DNA of 64,000 nt, taken from the NCBI RefSeq assembly GCF_041260155.1, contig NC_091930.1, forward strand, positions 40,423,523-40,487,522. The letters run 5' to 3'. This stretch comes from Ptychodera flava (taxonomy: Eukaryota; Hemichordata; Enteropneusta; Ptychoderidae). The first letter of the stretch is position 1; every line of letters starts with the position of its first letter. The position numbers were made by a program, and so were the translations under genes. Shown in pieces: positions 50,829 through 64,000 of this stretch. Below the pieces are notes generated by a model. That model ran no database searches and was not told where the DNA came from. It saw only the letters and a program-made list of their open reading frames with translations.

Positions 50829-53800
50829 GTAAGGGATTCCGTCAGTCTACAAGTCCAGCAAACAAACTGTCATAGTACAGGGTTATACGTATCATAAGTC
50901 AAATTTTGTGCAGTGTAATAAAGACGTTATTAAATGAAAAATGGGTATTGATGTCGCACCGCACTATCACAAAATAAGGAAATTAGCATGCATGCTAATG
51001 GTTCTGAGTTCGGATTTAACTTCAGGTCCAGCTGCTTCAATGATTGCTTTAGAAACACCTCCTGTAGAGAACGAGACAAATCCCATTACCTATGATTATT
51101 TTTTTAACATACAAATATTTATAAGGCATTCTTTTATGACGACCATGCAATATATGTCATGCAAATAAAAAGTTGACAAGAGATATATTGTTAAACTTAC
51201 AACACCGTGATAAATGCTGATTAAAGGTAAGGTAATAACTTGTGATTTGAATAACTTACTGTCACGAGTCAAATTGGTGTCAGTGAAGTTCACAATTATC
51301 TCCTTGAATGATTCAACATGAACGTTCCCTATTGTCATGCTGACGTCAATGTCACATACAAGGTTGAAAGGGAAGTATATAAATCTTACGGCCAAAGGGT
51401 CTATATTGTTCATACACCTTTTTTGAAATATGCTGCCACCAGAGATTCGCTCTGCAAAATATATTGAATGTTTTGAACGTGTTTTGAAGACTTATCTTGA
51501 AATCGAGTTTTATTAACGGTGAATTTTACTCATTTCTCACACATTGCGCAGTATTTTCTTCCTCCCTACATTTCTATCATTTTTGCTTAAATCATTGTTT
51601 ATAAAATTGTTTTACAAATAATGAATCTCTTCCTAGTGGTACCTGTCCCGAGTGACGTGAACGACGGTTATATGATGATCTGTCTTCGATTTATCTTTTC
51701 TTTCCTGTTTCATTCTTATCATTTTAAAAGTGATGTTATGCGGCTGGCCTATTTTACTAAATGTATCACTTAACCGGTGTTTACTGGTCGTACTTTCGTT
51801 TTTTCCGGTCAGTTATCGCCACGAGGGCAAACACTTAAATCATAATTTCATCTTCCTTCATCAATTGAATTATATCATTGAATTATATTAAAAAACGAAT
51901 TTTATTTTGGTTATTACAAAGTCAAAAAGACATAAAATTTGTTAAGATGAGAAAGATGTATGGTTCAAAACCAAGCCAAAATTACTACTTTCGTTTTTTA
52001 ATATACTGAATAAAATTTTACAACTCAACATTTCTCTTAAAGTTGCGTATTACTATTCTGTATTCAAATTACAACTCGATTTTAGGTATCTCTGTTTACA
52101 TTCTATTTTGCATTCCACTACTCGACCGGCTACTTCACCATTTCACAGTTTCACTACTGTTACTCTCCATTTTATTTTCATTTTAAAATTCAACATAACA
52201 AATTCCAAGAAGATTGCCAACAAGATTGAATCTGATGACAACATATTTGCATAAGAAGAAGTCATTCAACTTGAAAATTGTAATCCTTCATGTTAGAGCG
52301 ACCTCTTTCGGTGGAGGTTCGAATTTTCAGAACTTCCGACTAAAACCCAGAGTCAGACGTACCAGATTCAGTAGTGCTTAGCATTACAAAATATACAAAT
52401 TTGAAAATAGATGTTAATGTTCGTGATCTTTTGCCTTTCCTTTATCCTTTGTGACAAATCAACAGTAGAATTTACCGTTAAAGATCTTAAACCAAACATA
52501 GAGTACCTTTTTCTTTACATTTTTACATTTTGTTCACTGAATACTTTGCCGCCAAAGCTTACATGTCATTTACACATATTTTGCAAACCAAAGGTATATG
52601 TTTGCATATTTTATACTGCAAGCTCTTGAATAACGATGCTGCGAGAATCATTATGCAAGATAAATCTCTGAGAACAAATTATTCCTTACAGACAATCTAT
52701 TTTTAAATATTCCCCCTACTTCTTTGTATGAGTATCAGTTTTATTCTTTGCTTATGATAAAACATTAAGTCTTCTGAAAATTTGTACAAACTTATAAACT
52801 TTTGTACAGTTGAGTTCCCTCTTGATAGACCTGGATATTACATGTACTTTTTGTACTATTAAGAAATTTACGAGCTTTGAAAGTTGAGATCTACGAAATA
52901 AGGCTATTATTCTTGACATATGTTATGATAAACGACGCAATTCAAAATTGATCAAACTGACGTTATCTAAGTGAAAAGTGTTCTTAGTGCATGCAGTTTT
53001 CCATAGTTATTTTGAACCAAGTAATGGCCAGAAAAAACACTGATTAGTCCACGAACAGTTATTTGAATGTGATCTAAGTTGCTATGGTTGCCTTTAAGAG
53101 GAAGTTAATCTCGTCACTTTTGAGCAGCGAGGGCACTTGTCCATGGTAAGTAAAGTTTCTAATCTGAAATGAATTCTACATAATTATCGAGGTCAAGTGC
53201 AGCTTAAGAATCTTTTACATGATATCATTCGTCACCATAGGTGCTTAGGTCAAAAGGGACTGATTGACAGTGTGGTGCGAGGCCTTAGTGACTTCAAATT
53301 TATCAACATCTACGTATATCACTTATGCCACGAATTAATATTTTCCAAAATTATCAGTGTACTGCAGTGCACACGGTGCAAAACAAATGCATTTGCTTGT
53401 GATCGCTATAGTAATAAAAGTAATCATTTGATGCAGTTTTTGCTTGCAAAACAGATCTGCTCGCAGTCTTTTCGAACAAACCTGCCAAAATACTTATTTT
53501 ATTAGCACAGATTATTGCCTGAATAGCGCTTATACAGATGAACACAGTTAACAATCCATTGCTTGCGTTCAGCAAGCCTATATTCATACGAATTCATGTG
53601 AATTCAGGTGTATTATTCTGCGATACAGGCAACTTATTTGTGTGAATTTATCTATATTATTGCATTTTGTTGCAATGAAGTTCGTTCTGACGGACTACTT
53701 ACCGAAGTCAATTTTAACCTATTAAGAGAAACTTTTGTTGCGGTAATAGTAAGTTTAAACAGACAACTCGACCCTCAATGCATCAGTAGCTTTCTGATTC

Positions 53801-54691
53801 TTTATTTAATCATTAATTGCTACAGCATATGTGCAACATTGAAACACAGTTAAATTTTCCTGATACTGTGGTACCAGAAATGAATAATATAATACCAAAT
53901 GACAAGCCATAGGTTTAAAATGTTTGTTAATATTGATTGTTCTAACTTCAAGTGAAGTTTCATAACACTTATATATGCCCTCAACAAATTATTAATTTCG
54001 CCCACAATTGTATTACAGTGCACAGTTGAGTTAAGTGTCCTCAACAAATTATCAATATAGGATATACAATCATGTTGATAATGAATACGTTTGAAAAATG
54101 ACGTTTTCTTCTTAAGTTATTTCGAGTCTGGAAATAAGTTGAGTTGACTTATTTACTATGATTTACAAAGGCGTGAAAAATTCCTGTAATGAATTTGAAT
54201 CATCCTGATTTTAGATGGTTTTCATTTGCAGCAATACGATAAAGTCCATTTTAAAGCACATGCGAAAGATATAATTATAACCGAGTAAAAAAACAACAAT
54301 AAGTAATACAAAGTTGATGCGTAAGGCTGTTTCGAATATAATGTAATAAGCGCATATAATCCGAAAAGTATGATAAGAGCACTGCTATTTGTGCTGATGG
54401 TCCAATGTCATTGTGCATTATTTTTTGTCTTTCGTTTCATAATTAGATTTTTGCCATGTATTTGTTGTTGATTTACTTTGATTAGCGGGTTATATTATTA
54501 AATGCATGAATATTTTGCAGGAAATATATGAGTGCAAAATAATCATTCGTTTTCCAATTTGCCAATAATCATAAGATATCGACCATCTTTTCCTGCAACA
54601 CAACAAAGGATATTTATAAGGGAAATTTGAAAATCATCAAACAGTTGCTAGTGGCTCTCGTTTATAATAAGCGTCTACATGACTAAATGAA

Positions 54692-64000
<9,309 letters not shown>

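Larger units (their letters stand above)
43282..51420 (-). pseudogene. PARP-B: hybrid PARP14-like gene copy with interrupted exons
   Basis: Transcript order: macrodomain exons at 51,260 to about 51,420, 50,996-51,061, 50,031-50,201 and about 48,130-49,100 (split by an insertion); KH-like exons about 46,759-47,63x (split by an insertion) and 46,539-46,655; WWE exon 45,904-46,264; linker exon 45,457-45,605; catalytic exons 44,770-44,946 and 43,864-44,150, the latter repeated at 43,282-43,565. The linker and the last catalytic exons are fully open and nearly identical to PARP-C. The WWE exon has three single-base deletions relative to PARP-C, and the first catalytic exon one base fewer in its opening A-run. 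One macrodomain acceptor AG is CG at 50,202. With two transposon-split exons it is unlikely to make the full protein, but the 3' end could still be expressed. Confidence 0.8.

Overview
The window is animal nuclear DNA: AT-rich, full of microsatellites and small transposons, with genes split into many short exons that keep consistent splice phases (mostly phase 1). Every supported gene lies on the minus strand. The PARP14-type and MLKL-like families, the short introns and the tetranucleotide repeats suggest an invertebrate metazoan, perhaps marine. I cannot name the phylum. Exon models come from reading conserved domains, GT/AG sites and phase by eye, so edges may be off by a few bases.

Region 1 (1-6,178) holds no gene I can support. 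Region 2 (6,179-24,674) is one long minus-strand gene of about 22 exons. In protein order it encodes a short basic leader, several RRM-like domains of the PARP14/PARP10 N-terminal kind, an acidic linker, a long coiled coil, and a kinase fold whose active-site motifs are degraded in the manner of the MLKL pseudokinase. I know of no described protein with this combination, and it is the main discovery candidate here.

Region 3 (24,675 to about 31,000) is non-coding and carries MITE-like inverted-repeat elements and a long hairpin.

Region 4 (about 31,000-64,000) is a tandem array of three PARP14-like mono-ADP-ribosyltransferase genes: PARP-A (33,238 to about 40,010), PARP-B (43,282 to about 51,420) and PARP-C (54,692 to beyond the window end). 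In protein order each has macrodomain(s), KH-like segments, WWE and a PARP catalytic domain. PARP-A is a pseudogene. PARP-B looks like a crossover hybrid: its 5' half matches PARP-A and its 3' half matches PARP-C. A 5'-truncated Penelope-like retroelement with a hammerhead-like motif sits in the same macrodomain exon of A and B but not C. A TTAA-flanked foldback element interrupts a KH-like exon of B only, and B's last catalytic exon is duplicated. PARP-C is the best preserved.

Single-base frame breaks occur in otherwise well-conserved exons of both the pseudokinase gene and PARP-C. Some may be consensus errors in the assembly rather than decay. The side-by-side placement of an RRM-pseudokinase gene and RRM-family PARP genes suggests a locus related to innate immunity or stress; that is inference from family membership only.
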